Below, piece after piece: positions 1 to 5,908 of a stretch of DNA of 14,396 nucleotides. This DNA is from CAYZDV01 sp964477275. Lineage in GTDB: Bacteria > Acidobacteriota > Aminicenantia > Aminicenantales > Aminicenantaceae. Numbering within the stretch: the first letter of the stretch is position 1; each line of letters opens with the position of its first letter. The notes below the pieces were generated by a model that saw only the letters and a list, made by a program, of their open reading frames with translations, searched no databases and was not told where the DNA came from. The stretch lies in assembly GCA_964477275.1 (NCBI GenBank), contig CAYZDV010000045.1:1-14396 (forward strand). The letters run 5' to 3'. The translations under genes and the position numbers were made by a program.

Positions 1-26
1 AGATCCTTACACATCTTTTCTTTGCC

Positions 27-55
27 TTGACATCAGGGCGATATTCGGTTATAAA
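27..55 (+). promoter_or_regulatory. Sigma70-like promoter of rpsU
   Basis: A perfect -35 box TTGACA (27-32) is followed by exactly 17 nt and a -10 box TATAAA (50-55). Transcription would start near 62, giving a leader of about 25 nt that contains the ribosome binding site of rpsU. An in-frame TTG at 27 could be misread as the start of rpsU, but it is the -35 box itself. Confidence 0.8.
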
Positions 56-71
56 TCGGATGTTTAGCCTT

Positions 72-81
72 AAGGAGGTGA
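72..81 (+). promoter_or_regulatory. Extended Shine-Dalgarno site of rpsU
   Basis: The ten bases AAGGAGGTGA are fully complementary to the usual bacterial 16S rRNA 3' tail (UCACCUCCUU). They lie 5 nt before a TTG codon, with the GGAGG core 8 nt away. This site decides the start at 87 and probably makes up for the weak TTG start. Confidence 0.85.
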
Positions 82-86
82 TTTTT

Positions 87-293
87 TTGGCGTTTGTCGT
101 CGTTGATGAAGGCGAATCGATCGAGAGCGCACTGAAACGGTTCAAGAGAAAAGTCCAGCAGGAAGCAATCATCAAGGAGATCAAAAAGCACTCTGTCTAC
201 TACAAGCCCGGAGAGAGAAAACGGATGAAAGAAGCCCTGGCCCGCAAGCGGATGCGGAGGCGGATGAAAAGGGAAAGAGATTTCGAATATTAG
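87..293 (+). CDS. rpsU: 30S ribosomal protein bS21
   Basis: This encodes a 68-residue, very basic protein of the small ribosomal subunit, close to the family's usual length of about 60-70 residues. bS21 sits near the 3' end of 16S rRNA and helps initiation on natural mRNAs. Recognisable family features are the N-terminal stretch AFVVVDEGESIESALKRFKR, the central HSVYYKPGERK and the Arg/Lys-rich tail with RKRMRRRMKR. I chose the TTG at 87 because it follows a perfect Shine-Dalgarno site and yields the normal bS21 N-terminus. Reading further upstream would translate the promoter. It has its own promoter at 27-55 and is separated from lipA by a second promoter, so it is probably mostly monocistronic. 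Identification is firm. Confidence 0.96.
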   Translation: MAFVVVDEGESIESALKRFKRKVQQEAIIKEIKKHSVYYKPGERKRMKEALARKRMRRRMKRERDFEY

Positions 294-302
294 GATTCTT
301 TC

Positions 303-331
303 TTGACTTTTTCTGATAGACTCCTTTTAAT
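303..331 (+). promoter_or_regulatory. Sigma70-like promoter of the lipA operon
   Basis: A -35 box TTGACT (303-308), a 17-nt spacer and a -10 box TTTAAT (326-331) lie between rpsU and lipA. Each box has one mismatch to consensus. The predicted start near 338 leaves a leader of about 28 nt before the lipA TTG. Read-through from rpsU is also possible because no terminator hairpin is visible between the genes. Confidence 0.65.
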
Positions 332-365
332 TTAAAAGACAAACTTCAGACAAGCAGGAAGCGTA

Positions 366-1250
366 TTGGACCTTGCGGAAAAAGAATCCATAAAAAAACC
401 ATCCTGGCTGAAAGTCAAATTCCCCTCAGAACCAGATTTCTTCTGGGTCTCCAGGATTCTGAAAAAAGAAGGGCTCCACACCGTCTGCCAGAGTGCAAAA
501 TGTCCCAACATCTCCGAATGCTGGTCAAAAAAGACAGCCGCTTTTCTGATCCTGGGAGACATCTGCACCCGAAGCTGCGCTTTCTGCGCGGTGAAAAAAG
601 GCACACCTCAAGCTCCTTCTCCCGATGAGCCGGGCCGGGTAGCACAAGCTGCCTCGCTTCTGGGGCTCCGCTATGCGGTGGTCACCTCCGTGACCAGAGA
701 CGACCTCGCCGACGGGGGCGCTTCTTTCTTTGCCGGGACGATCAGAGCGCTGCGGGAAAAAATCCCCGGAGTCAGGACTGAAGTCCTGGTGCCCGATTTT
801 AAAGGCGAAGAGGAGGCTCTCCGGGTGGTTGTCGATGCTCATCCCGACGTGCTGAATCACAACCTGGAGACCACGGAAACGAATTATCCCCGCATCAAAA
901 GGACCGCCGCAAGCTACAGGCAGTCGCTCAAGGTTCTGGAAATAGCCGCGAAGTGGGGGATGGTCACCAAATCAGGGCTTATGGTCGGGCTGGGAGAAAA
1001 CAAAAAGGACATCATCCGCGCCTTCTCTGACCTGAGAGGCGCTTCCTGCGACCTCCTGACCATCGGACAGTACCTGCAGCCCACCGGAGCCCATGTGCCT
1101 GTCCACAAATATTATCTCCCCGCCGAATTTGCGGAATTGAGGGATACCGCCCTCGATTTCGGCTTCAAAGGCGTAGTGTCCGGGCCGCTGGTCAGAAGCT
1201 CCTACATGTCCCACCGGATGTACAACGTTTTACAGGAAAAATCCAACTGA
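366..1250 (+). CDS. lipA: Lipoyl synthase LipA (radical SAM)
   Basis: Lipoyl synthase inserts two sulfur atoms at C6 and C8 of octanoyl groups bound to lipoyl domains, such as those of 2-oxoacid dehydrogenases and glycine cleavage H protein. The 294-residue length is normal. Both iron-sulfur cluster motifs are visible: the auxiliary-cluster motif CX4CX5C at Cys41, Cys46 and Cys52, and the radical-SAM motif CX3CX2C at Cys67, Cys71 and Cys74. The family-specific C-terminal RSSY is present at 277-280; its serine ligates the auxiliary cluster. The start is TTG at 366, with AGGA at 356-359 as ribosome binding site. No lipB or lplA is seen nearby, so the source of the octanoylated substrate lies elsewhere. 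The next gene begins 1 nt after the stop, so the two are almost certainly cotranscribed. Confidence 0.97.
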   Translation: MDLAEKESIKKPSWLKVKFPSEPDFFWVSRILKKEGLHTVCQSAKCPNISECWSKKTAAFLILGDICTRSCAFCAVKKGTPQAPSPDEPGRVAQAASLLGLRYAVVTSVTRDDLADGGASFFAGTIRALREKIPGVRTEVLVPDFKGEEEALRVVVDAHPDVLNHNLETTETNYPRIKRTAASYRQSLKVLEIAAKWGMVTKSGLMVGLGENKKDIIRAFSDLRGASCDLLTIGQYLQPTGAHVPVHKYYLPAEFAELRDTALDFGFKGVVSGPLVRSSYMSHRMYNVLQEKSN

Positions 1251-1251
1251 A

Positions 1252-1992
1252 ATGCGCTATTTGATCTTCACCGACATCCACGGAAACCTGGAAGCGCTTC
1301 TGTCTCTCCTCAAGTTTATCCAGAACAGGAAAATCGACCATTACATCTTCCTGGGCGATCTGGTGGGCTACGGCGCCAATCCTGACGAAGTCATCAGAAG
1401 AGTCACCGCTCTCAAGCCTCTCTCCATCATCCGCGGCAACCACGATAAAGCTGTCTGCGACCATGAATCGATCGAGACCTTTAATCCGATTGCCGCTGCC
1501 GCCATTCACTGGACAAAACAGAATATCAAGAAGAAAAACCTGGATTATCTGATCAGCCTGAAGAAAGGACCGCAGATTATCAACGGCCATTTCATGATCT
1601 GTCACGGAGCTCCCTTCGATGAAGACCATTACATCTTCGGCGAGTTCGATGCGGCCGAGGCCTTTGTTCATATCAACTCACCCCTCTGCTTTTTCGGCCA
1701 TACTCATTTTCCCTTTGTCTACACGGAAAAGGAACACGTGGTGGAGGGAACATTCCTCTCGGGCCACTCCAACGAGATCAAGCTCGAGGAGGGCACCAGA
1801 TACCTCATCAACCCCGGCTCTGTCGGTCAGCCCAGGGACAGGGATAACCGGGCTGCCTGCGCCATCTTCGACGACAGCACGAGAAAAGTCAAACTCTACC
1901 GCTTCGACTACGACATCAAAGAAGCCCAGAGAAAAATCCTGGAGGCCGGACTCCCATCCGCCCTGGCCGAAAGGCTGGCTCTGGGCATCTGA
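1252..1992 (+). CDS. Calcineurin-like metallophosphoesterase
   Basis: This encodes a 246-residue cytosolic dinuclear-metal phosphoesterase of the small bacterial calcineurin-like type (YfcE/PrpE/ApaH-like superfamily). The full set of metal-binding motifs is present in order: DIH (Asp8, His10), GD (Asp36), GNHD (Asn63, His64), a lone His118 in CHGAP, and GHTH (His150, His152). A conserved NPGSVGQPRD segment lies at 187-196. The substrate cannot be read from the sequence; family members cleave phosphodiesters, nucleotides or phosphoproteins. The ATG lies 1 nt after the lipA stop and the gene ends 7 nt before the alkyltransferase, so it sits in the middle of a tight operon. The co-occurrence with lipA suggests no obvious shared pathway. 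Confidence 0.9.
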   Translation: MRYLIFTDIHGNLEALLSLLKFIQNRKIDHYIFLGDLVGYGANPDEVIRRVTALKPLSIIRGNHDKAVCDHESIETFNPIAAAAIHWTKQNIKKKNLDYLISLKKGPQIINGHFMICHGAPFDEDHYIFGEFDAAEAFVHINSPLCFFGHTHFPFVYTEKEHVVEGTFLSGHSNEIKLEEGTRYLINPGSVGQPRDRDNRAACAIFDDSTRKVKLYRFDYDIKEAQRKILEAGLPSALAERLALGI

Positions 1993-1999
1993 GCCATCC

Positions 2000-2506
2000 A
2001 TGGATTACATGCTGTTGAAATTCCAGAAAGGCAAGATTTTTCTGGCCAGAACAGAGAAAGGCCTGAGCTGTGCCTTGTTCATGAGAAGCCAGGATGAGTT
2101 CGGACGGATTTCCGAATATTTCCGGAAAAAAGACATCGCTCTTCGGAGAAATCCGGAGAAATTCCGGCTGGAGAAGAAGCTCTTTGCCCGCTATTTCAGG
2201 GGAGAAAAGGAAGGTTTCTCCTCTCTGGCTCTCGATCCTGTCTTCGGAACTCCTTATCAGAGGAAAGTCTGGCGCGCCGCACGAAAGGTTCCCTACGGAA
2301 GAACCGGGACCTATAAATCCCTGGCCCATCAATTGAAGCACAGAGGTTACAGAAGCGTCGGCCAGGCGCTTGCCCGCAACCCGCTTCTGGTGGTTATTCC
2401 CTGCCACAGGGTTCTCAACTCAGACGGAGGCCTGGGAGGATTCTCCGCCGGGCTCGATCTCAAGAAATTTCTTCTCCGGCTGGAAAAAGCAGAAGTCCCC
2501 GCCTAA
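2000..2506 (+). CDS. ogt: Methylated-DNA--protein-cysteine methyltransferase
   Basis: This encodes a 168-residue suicide DNA-repair protein that moves an alkyl group from O6-alkylguanine (or O4-alkylthymine) in DNA to its own cysteine. The active-site motif IPCHRV is intact, with the acceptor Cys135. Upstream lie the helix-turn-helix region and RSVGQALARNP, whose Arg118 matches the family's base-flipping arginine finger. GGFSAGL at 146-152 is also typical. The N-terminal domain (about 1-80) is divergent. The length fits Ogt/MGMT rather than the larger Ada. I chose ATG 2000, 7 nt after the phosphoesterase stop; ATG 2009 is an alternative, and neither has a clear Shine-Dalgarno site, so translation is probably coupled. 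The frame continues open upstream across the phosphoesterase gene, but that part is antisense-like shadow reading. Its stop overlaps the stop of the convergent DUF1848 gene. Confidence 0.94.
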   Translation: MDYMLLKFQKGKIFLARTEKGLSCALFMRSQDEFGRISEYFRKKDIALRRNPEKFRLEKKLFARYFRGEKEGFSSLALDPVFGTPYQRKVWRAARKVPYGRTGTYKSLAHQLKHRGYRSVGQALARNPLLVVIPCHRVLNSDGGLGGFSAGLDLKKFLLRLEKAEVPA

Positions 2507-3348
2507 ATCGCGGGGTTGGCATAACAGTAGAGGCAGTTGTGGGCACAGAACTGCGTGTAGCTTCCGATGTCGACTGACTCCGTGCAACGGCACTGGGCTC
2601 TCTGGCTTCTGTCTTTCCGCGTCCTGGCCTGCTCGCGATGCGGATGAAGCTCTGTGAGGCGCTGGCCGTCGATGCAGGCAGAAGGTTGAATTCCCGCGAC
2701 ATCAACTAAAAAATCCTGGCTGCACGCAAACAGGCGCAGTTTCCACTGGCCGGCGATCCGGGCCAGGAGGGAGGAGGCCTCTTTCTTCTTTTCTTCGGCC
2801 GGATCGACATAGGGAAAATCACGTTTCTCGGCTCGCTTGACTGCCTTTCCGTACCACTGGGCAAAGCTGATGCGGACATCGCTGATTCCCCGCGCAGATA
2901 GCTCCGGAGCCACCTTCTCAAAATAATGAAGGTTGGTCTTGACCTTTCCGTTCTCTCTCCAGAAAACGACAGGATCAAAGCGGACCGAGATTCTCTCCGG
3001 CGTGCCGGCAATTTCGATCAAAGGGTCAAGCTGCCTGAGCACCGTCGAAGGATGAGGGACTCTCCGCTCGATAAAGCTTCCGCCCAGGCCGGTGATCGTG
3101 AAGTGAAAATAGAGTTGCTCGTAGCAGGAGAGAGCCGTGCGCAGTCCGTCCCGGTTCTCGATGAGGTTTGAGAAGTTTTTCGACCAGAGGACAACAGTGT
3201 GGACCGAAGCCGGAGTTAAGTCCGTTGCGTAGGTATGACCGGAAGGGCCGTAAACCTGCGCCCTGCCGTTCTGAATGGCAGAGGCAAGCCAGCCTGGAAA
3301 GAAAGCCACCAGGTCTGTCCTTCGCGATGCGCTGATGACCTTCTTCAT
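2503..3348 (-). CDS. DUF1848 family protein with C-terminal Fe-S-like cysteine cluster
   Basis: This 281-residue protein has the DUF1848 hallmarks: an N-terminal ISASRRTDLVAF and a C-terminal cysteine cluster. The family has no established function. What can be seen at the end is CRC (Cys253, Cys255), then a CX3CX2C motif at Cys268, Cys272 and Cys275 followed by YAN. That is the pattern radical-SAM enzymes use to hold a 4Fe-4S cluster, but they carry it near the N-terminus, whereas here it lies in the last 15 residues. Pfam notes this resemblance for the family. Mid-protein segments such as WSKNF, FHFTITG and RFDPVVFW look like a TIM-barrel-type core, which is inference. A weak ribosome binding site (AAGG) precedes ATG 3348. 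The gene is transcribed alone, divergent from lptB and convergent with the alkyltransferase. A link to DNA repair would be speculative. Confidence 0.85.
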   Translation of the reverse strand: MKKVISASRRTDLVAFFPGWLASAIQNGRAQVYGPSGHTYATDLTPASVHTVVLWSKNFSNLIENRDGLRTALSCYEQLYFHFTITGLGGSFIERRVPHPSTVLRQLDPLIEIAGTPERISVRFDPVVFWRENGKVKTNLHYFEKVAPELSARGISDVRISFAQWYGKAVKRAEKRDFPYVDPAEEKKKEASSLLARIAGQWKLRLFACSQDFLVDVAGIQPSACIDGQRLTELHPHREQARTRKDRSQRAQCRCTESVDIGSYTQFCAHNCLYCYANPAI

Positions 3349-3354
3349 TTCGCC

Positions 3355-3383
3355 TTGACAGCCGGCTTGATAGAACCTAATAT
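3355..3383 (+). promoter_or_regulatory. Sigma70-like promoter of lptB
   Basis: A perfect -35 TTGACA (3355-3360) is followed by 17 nt and a -10 TAATAT (3378-3383, four of six consensus bases). The predicted start near 3390 leaves a leader of about 20 nt before the lptB ATG. Confidence 0.65.
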
Positions 3384-3410
3384 TTTATCTGATAAATAGG
3401 GTTTCCGCAA
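3382..3410 (-). promoter_or_regulatory. Candidate promoter of the DUF1848 gene
   Basis: On the minus strand, TTGCGG (3410-3405) and TAAAAT (3387-3382) are separated by 17 nt. The -35 match is moderate and overlaps the lptB start codon. The two divergent promoters overlap head to head within 60 nt, so they may compete. Confidence 0.4.
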
Positions 3411-4159
3411 TGGCTGTTCTCAGGGCAGAAAGCCTGACCAAAAGCTTCAACCACCGCGTGGTGGTCAGTGATATCGACCTCACCATCCGTTCCGGAGAGA
3501 TTACCGGCCTCCTGGGGAGAAACGGAGCGGGCAAGACGACAACCTTCCAGATGATGGTGGGCCTCCTCAGGCCAGACAGGGGGAGCATCTACCTGGATGA
3601 GAGAAATATCTCCCGCTATACAAGCCCGCAAAGAGCCTCCGAGGGCATCATCTATCTTCCCCAGGAGCATTCGGTCTTCCTCAAGGCCTCGGTGATGAAC
3701 AACCTCCTGCTCATCCTCGAGCTCCAGCCGCTCGCAAAACCGGAGCGCAGGGAAACCGCCCGCAAGCTCCTGGAGGAGCTGGGCCTGACCGGGCTGGCCA
3801 GGCAGGCCGCCTACAGCCTCTCCGGAGGTGAGCGGAGGAAGCTTGAGATCTGCCGCTCCCTCATCCTCAAGCCGAAGTTCCTGCTGCTCGACGAGCCTTT
3901 CACCGGAATCGACCCCCTGACCATCGTCGATCTTCAGAAAATCATGCTGAGGCTGAAGAGCAGGGGAATCGGGATCGTCCTCTCCGACCACAACGTCCGG
4001 GACACGTTGAAAATCGCCGACAGGGCCTGTATCATCGACCAGGGAAGGCTGCTCGTCGAAGGAACACCTCGGGAAGCGGCTGCGGATGAAAGGGCGAGGG
4101 AGAGGTTTCTGGGAAAAAACTTCAAGCTCGGGGATGAGGTGGAATTTCCCTATTCCTGA
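3410..4159 (+). CDS. lptB: LPS export ABC transporter ATP-binding protein LptB
   Basis: This 249-residue ATPase would power LptFG-driven extraction of lipopolysaccharide from the inner membrane. All ABC motifs are present: Walker A GRNGAGKT (36-43), Q-loop Gln85, signature LSGGE (137-141), Walker B LLLDE with Glu162, and switch His194. The LptB fingerprint is seen in KTTTFQMMVGLL, in DEPFTGIDP and above all in SDHNVRDTL around the switch histidine. The main alternative is a branched-chain amino acid transporter ATPase (LivF/LivG type), which lacks that SDHNVR stretch. In many bacteria lptB lies beside lptA, lptC or rpoN. Here it stands alone between two convergent or divergent unrelated genes, so its partners must be encoded elsewhere. 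Its 3' end overlaps the convergent zinc-ribbon gene by 10 nt. Confidence 0.9.
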   Translation: MAVLRAESLTKSFNHRVVVSDIDLTIRSGEITGLLGRNGAGKTTTFQMMVGLLRPDRGSIYLDERNISRYTSPQRASEGIIYLPQEHSVFLKASVMNNLLLILELQPLAKPERRETARKLLEELGLTGLARQAAYSLSGGERRKLEICRSLILKPKFLLLDEPFTGIDPLTIVDLQKIMLRLKSRGIGIVLSDHNVRDTLKIADRACIIDQGRLLVEGTPREAAADERARERFLGKNFKLGDEVEFPYS

Positions 4160-5622
4160 GAAAAGATGTAATGGCCGAGCGTTTCTCCGAGGAAGAGAAG
4201 GAAAAAAATACAGTAGACAAAAAAGATGATGAGATAGAATGCGAGAACCTGCAGGCCGGAGACAGAAATGAGCTGAAAAAGGGAGACTCCGGCCAGGCGG
4301 GAAGCGATCCAGAGCGTGATCAGCCAGCAGGCTCCGGTCGTGAGAATGTCAAAGGCTCGGGATGCAAACCAGATGGAGAGCTTCGAAAGCGGCCTGTGCT
4401 CCCCCTCCCTTTCCCATTGAATTTCCCGCTCCTCTCTTTCCTTAAGGAGAGGTTCTTCCTCTTCAAATTTTTCGGGGAAGCTCGCCTCTTCCCCGGCGAG
4501 GGAGGGTTCCTCAGGAATCGTCTCAAAAGGAGTCACTTCCTCAGGAGTTGTTTCCGCCTGCCATATCTTCTCCTCCGATTCTTCTTCTTCCTGAACGGCT
4601 TCTTCAAGGCCAGGAGCCTCTTTTAGCGCTTTTTCCGGTGTTTCCTCAAACTCAGCAGGAGGGGCTTCCTTAATCTTTTCCGCCCAGGGCGGGAGGTCAC
4701 CTTCAAGCCCGGATGTCTCGACTTTTATTGCTTCTCTTTCTTTTTTGACTTCGCCGACGAACTTCTCAATATCCTCCTTCTCTCTCTCTTCGAGTTCGAT
4801 GAGCTTATCGGGAGTAGGCTCTTTCTCCTGTCCAACCTCTTCCGGGGGCGTGGAGAGGATGCTCTTTTCAAAAGCCAGGGCCTGCTGCTGCCTTTCTTTT
4901 TTCACAGAGTCGAGGAAGCGACCGATATCCTCCTTCTCTTTCTCCTCATCTTCGGTTAACTCCTCATCCCGGGGCTCCGGCTCTCCAGCTTCTCCTCTGA
5001 CCATCTTATCTTCTTCCTCTATGCCGAAATCCTGAGAGGGAGGCTTTTCCGGCGTTATTTCTTCGGGCTGCTCTTCAGGAAGCTCTTGCCGGGGGAGTTT
5101 CGGAATTTCTTCTTCTTTTTCCTCTTCGAGGGGAGGGGTTCGGTGCTCGGCCCCGGCTTTCTCCCGGAAAGATTTCAAGGTCCTTTGTATTTCCTCAAAA
5201 TCTCTGGTTCGGGCGTCAGGGAGCTGGTCGAGGTCTGCGGTGTCGAATTTCAGGCTCCCGCTGGGCGGAACGTTCCTGGGCTCTTCCTCAGGGAGGGATG
5301 CGTCTTTACTTTCCGGCATCTCTTTTTCTTCCTCCGCTTTATCTTCCCGCCCTTCTTCCGGAGCCGCTTCTTTTTCCTCTAATTCTTCCTCAGCGATATC
5401 CGGAGGCTCCTCCATCTCTTCGTCTGTGGCACGGTCATAATCACCTGGCTCATACTTGGCTTCTTCTCTTTCTTCATCCTCTTCTTCCACGATTTTTTCG
5501 CCGGGGATTTCCTCTTCGACGTGTTCATCCTCGGGGAAAAGAAGCTGGGTTCCGCAGTTGGAGCAGTACTCGAGGGATTCGTCGATGATTGCCTTGCAGT
5601 AAGGACACTTCCTGAGGGCCAT
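4150..5622 (-). CDS. Acidic zinc-ribbon protein with two C-terminal membrane helices (RDD-like)
   Basis: I do not recognise a named gene. The 490-residue product has three parts. Residues 6-23 form a zinc ribbon, CPYC and CSNC with cysteines at 6, 9, 20 and 23. Residues 30-410 are extremely rich in Glu, Lys and Pro and should be disordered or partly coiled-coil, with a repeated 19-residue motif. Residues 415-490 hold two hydrophobic helices (about 425-445 and 457-479). Around the first helix WFASRAFD (418-425) resembles the RFAAYLID start of RDD domains, and GETLG (479-483) resembles the RDD motif GQTLGKR, but the protein stops seven residues later. It may tether a cytosolic zinc ribbon to the inner membrane. 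The start is ATG 5622: a TTG 36 nt upstream in frame is the -35 box. No Shine-Dalgarno site precedes the ATG, and the -10 box lies only 7 nt before it, so a leaderless mRNA is likely. Confidence 0.8.
   Translation of the reverse strand: MALRKCPYCKAIIDESLEYCSNCGTQLLFPEDEHVEEEIPGEKIVEEEDEEREEAKYEPGDYDRATDEEMEEPPDIAEEELEEKEAAPEEGREDKAEEEKEMPESKDASLPEEEPRNVPPSGSLKFDTADLDQLPDARTRDFEEIQRTLKSFREKAGAEHRTPPLEEEKEEEIPKLPRQELPEEQPEEITPEKPPSQDFGIEEEDKMVRGEAGEPEPRDEELTEDEEKEKEDIGRFLDSVKKERQQQALAFEKSILSTPPEEVGQEKEPTPDKLIELEEREKEDIEKFVGEVKKEREAIKVETSGLEGDLPPWAEKIKEAPPAEFEETPEKALKEAPGLEEAVQEEEESEEKIWQAETTPEEVTPFETIPEEPSLAGEEASFPEKFEEEEPLLKEREEREIQWEREGEHRPLSKLSIWFASRAFDILTTGACWLITLWIASRLAGVSLFQLISVSGLQVLAFYLIIFFVYCIFFLLFLGETLGHYIFSQE
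4735..4947 (-). repeat. Repeated 19-residue motif inside the acidic zinc-ribbon protein
   Basis: Residues 226-244 (EEKEKEDIGRFLDSVKKER, coding bases 4891-4947) and 278-296 (EEREKEDIEKFVGEVKKER, coding bases 4735-4791) are the same motif 52 residues apart. A weaker third relative starts near residue 141 (DFEEIQRTLKSFREK). The alternating pattern suggests short amphipathic helices spaced along a disordered acidic linker. Confidence 0.75.
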
Positions 5623-5629
5623 TAGCTTA

Positions 5630-5658
5630 TTTATATTACGGAACAAACGTCGTGTCAA
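5630..5658 (-). promoter_or_regulatory. Sigma70-like promoter of the zinc-ribbon gene, giving a leaderless start
   Basis: On the minus strand, a perfect -35 TTGACA (5658-5653), a 17-nt spacer and a -10 TATAAA (5635-5630) precede the gene. Only 7 nt (TAAGCTA) separate the -10 box from the ATG at 5622, so the transcript should begin at or within a base or two of the ATG. Confidence 0.75.
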
Positions 5659-5709
5659 TCGCCGTTACTGTCCGCTTCTCAAATCTCCATAACAGGCTGA
5701 ATGGAAAAA

Positions 5710-5738
5710 TTGACAACGAAGATAAAATCGATTAAAAA
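5710..5738 (+). promoter_or_regulatory. Promoter of tRNA-Val
   Basis: A perfect -35 TTGACA (5710-5715) is followed by 17 nt and TAAAAA (5733-5738); AAAAAT with an 18-nt spacer is equally good. The start would fall a few bases before the tRNA 5' end at 5749. Confidence 0.6.
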
Positions 5739-5748
5739 TAGAGAGGCT

Positions 5749-5823
5749 GGGCGATTAACTCAGGGGTAGAGTGCTACCTTCACACGGTAGAAGTCAGAGG
5801 TTCAAATCCTCTATCGCCCACCA
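5749..5823 (+). tRNA. tRNA-Val, anticodon CAC
   Basis: A full cloverleaf can be drawn. The acceptor stem is GGGCGAT (5749-5755) with ATCGCCC (5813-5819), and the D stem is ACTC (5758-5761) with GAGT (5769-5772). The anticodon stem is CTACC (5774-5778) with GGTAG (5786-5790), enclosing loop TTCACAC. The T stem is AGAGG (5796-5800) with CCTCT (5808-5812), enclosing TTCAAAT. The anticodon CAC at 5781-5783 reads GUG valine codons. The discriminator is A5820 and the CCA end (5821-5823) is encoded in the DNA. No terminator hairpin follows, and no integrated element is attached to the 3' end. Confidence 0.96.
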
Positions 5824-5908
5824 TATATTCTAAAAACCTGAAATCTGCAATCTTTTCAATAAGTCTTTTAGTGAAATCCATAGAAGGGATGCCCTTGAGG
5901 CTTGCCGT

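Noticed and set aside
1619..1999. Open frame continuous with the alkyltransferase that would add 127 residues at its N-terminus.
   Set aside because: It runs entirely inside the phosphoesterase gene in another frame and is rich in Ser, Thr, Pro and Arg as expected of shadow reading. The normal family start is at 2000.
4171..5588. Several plus-strand frames opposite the acidic zinc-ribbon gene.
   Set aside because: They are antisense to Glu codons, giving Phe/Leu/Ser-rich nonsense proteins. The minus-strand gene has a zinc ribbon, a repeated motif and membrane helices.
5884..5896. Small hairpin AAGGG-ATG-CCCTT downstream of the RND permease stop, considered as a terminator.
   Set aside because: The stem is only 5 bp with a 3-nt loop, and no T-run follows on the minus strand.
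5749..5908. tRNA gene as an attachment site for an integrated element.
   Set aside because: No integrase lies nearby and no repeat of the tRNA 3' end is seen in the window.
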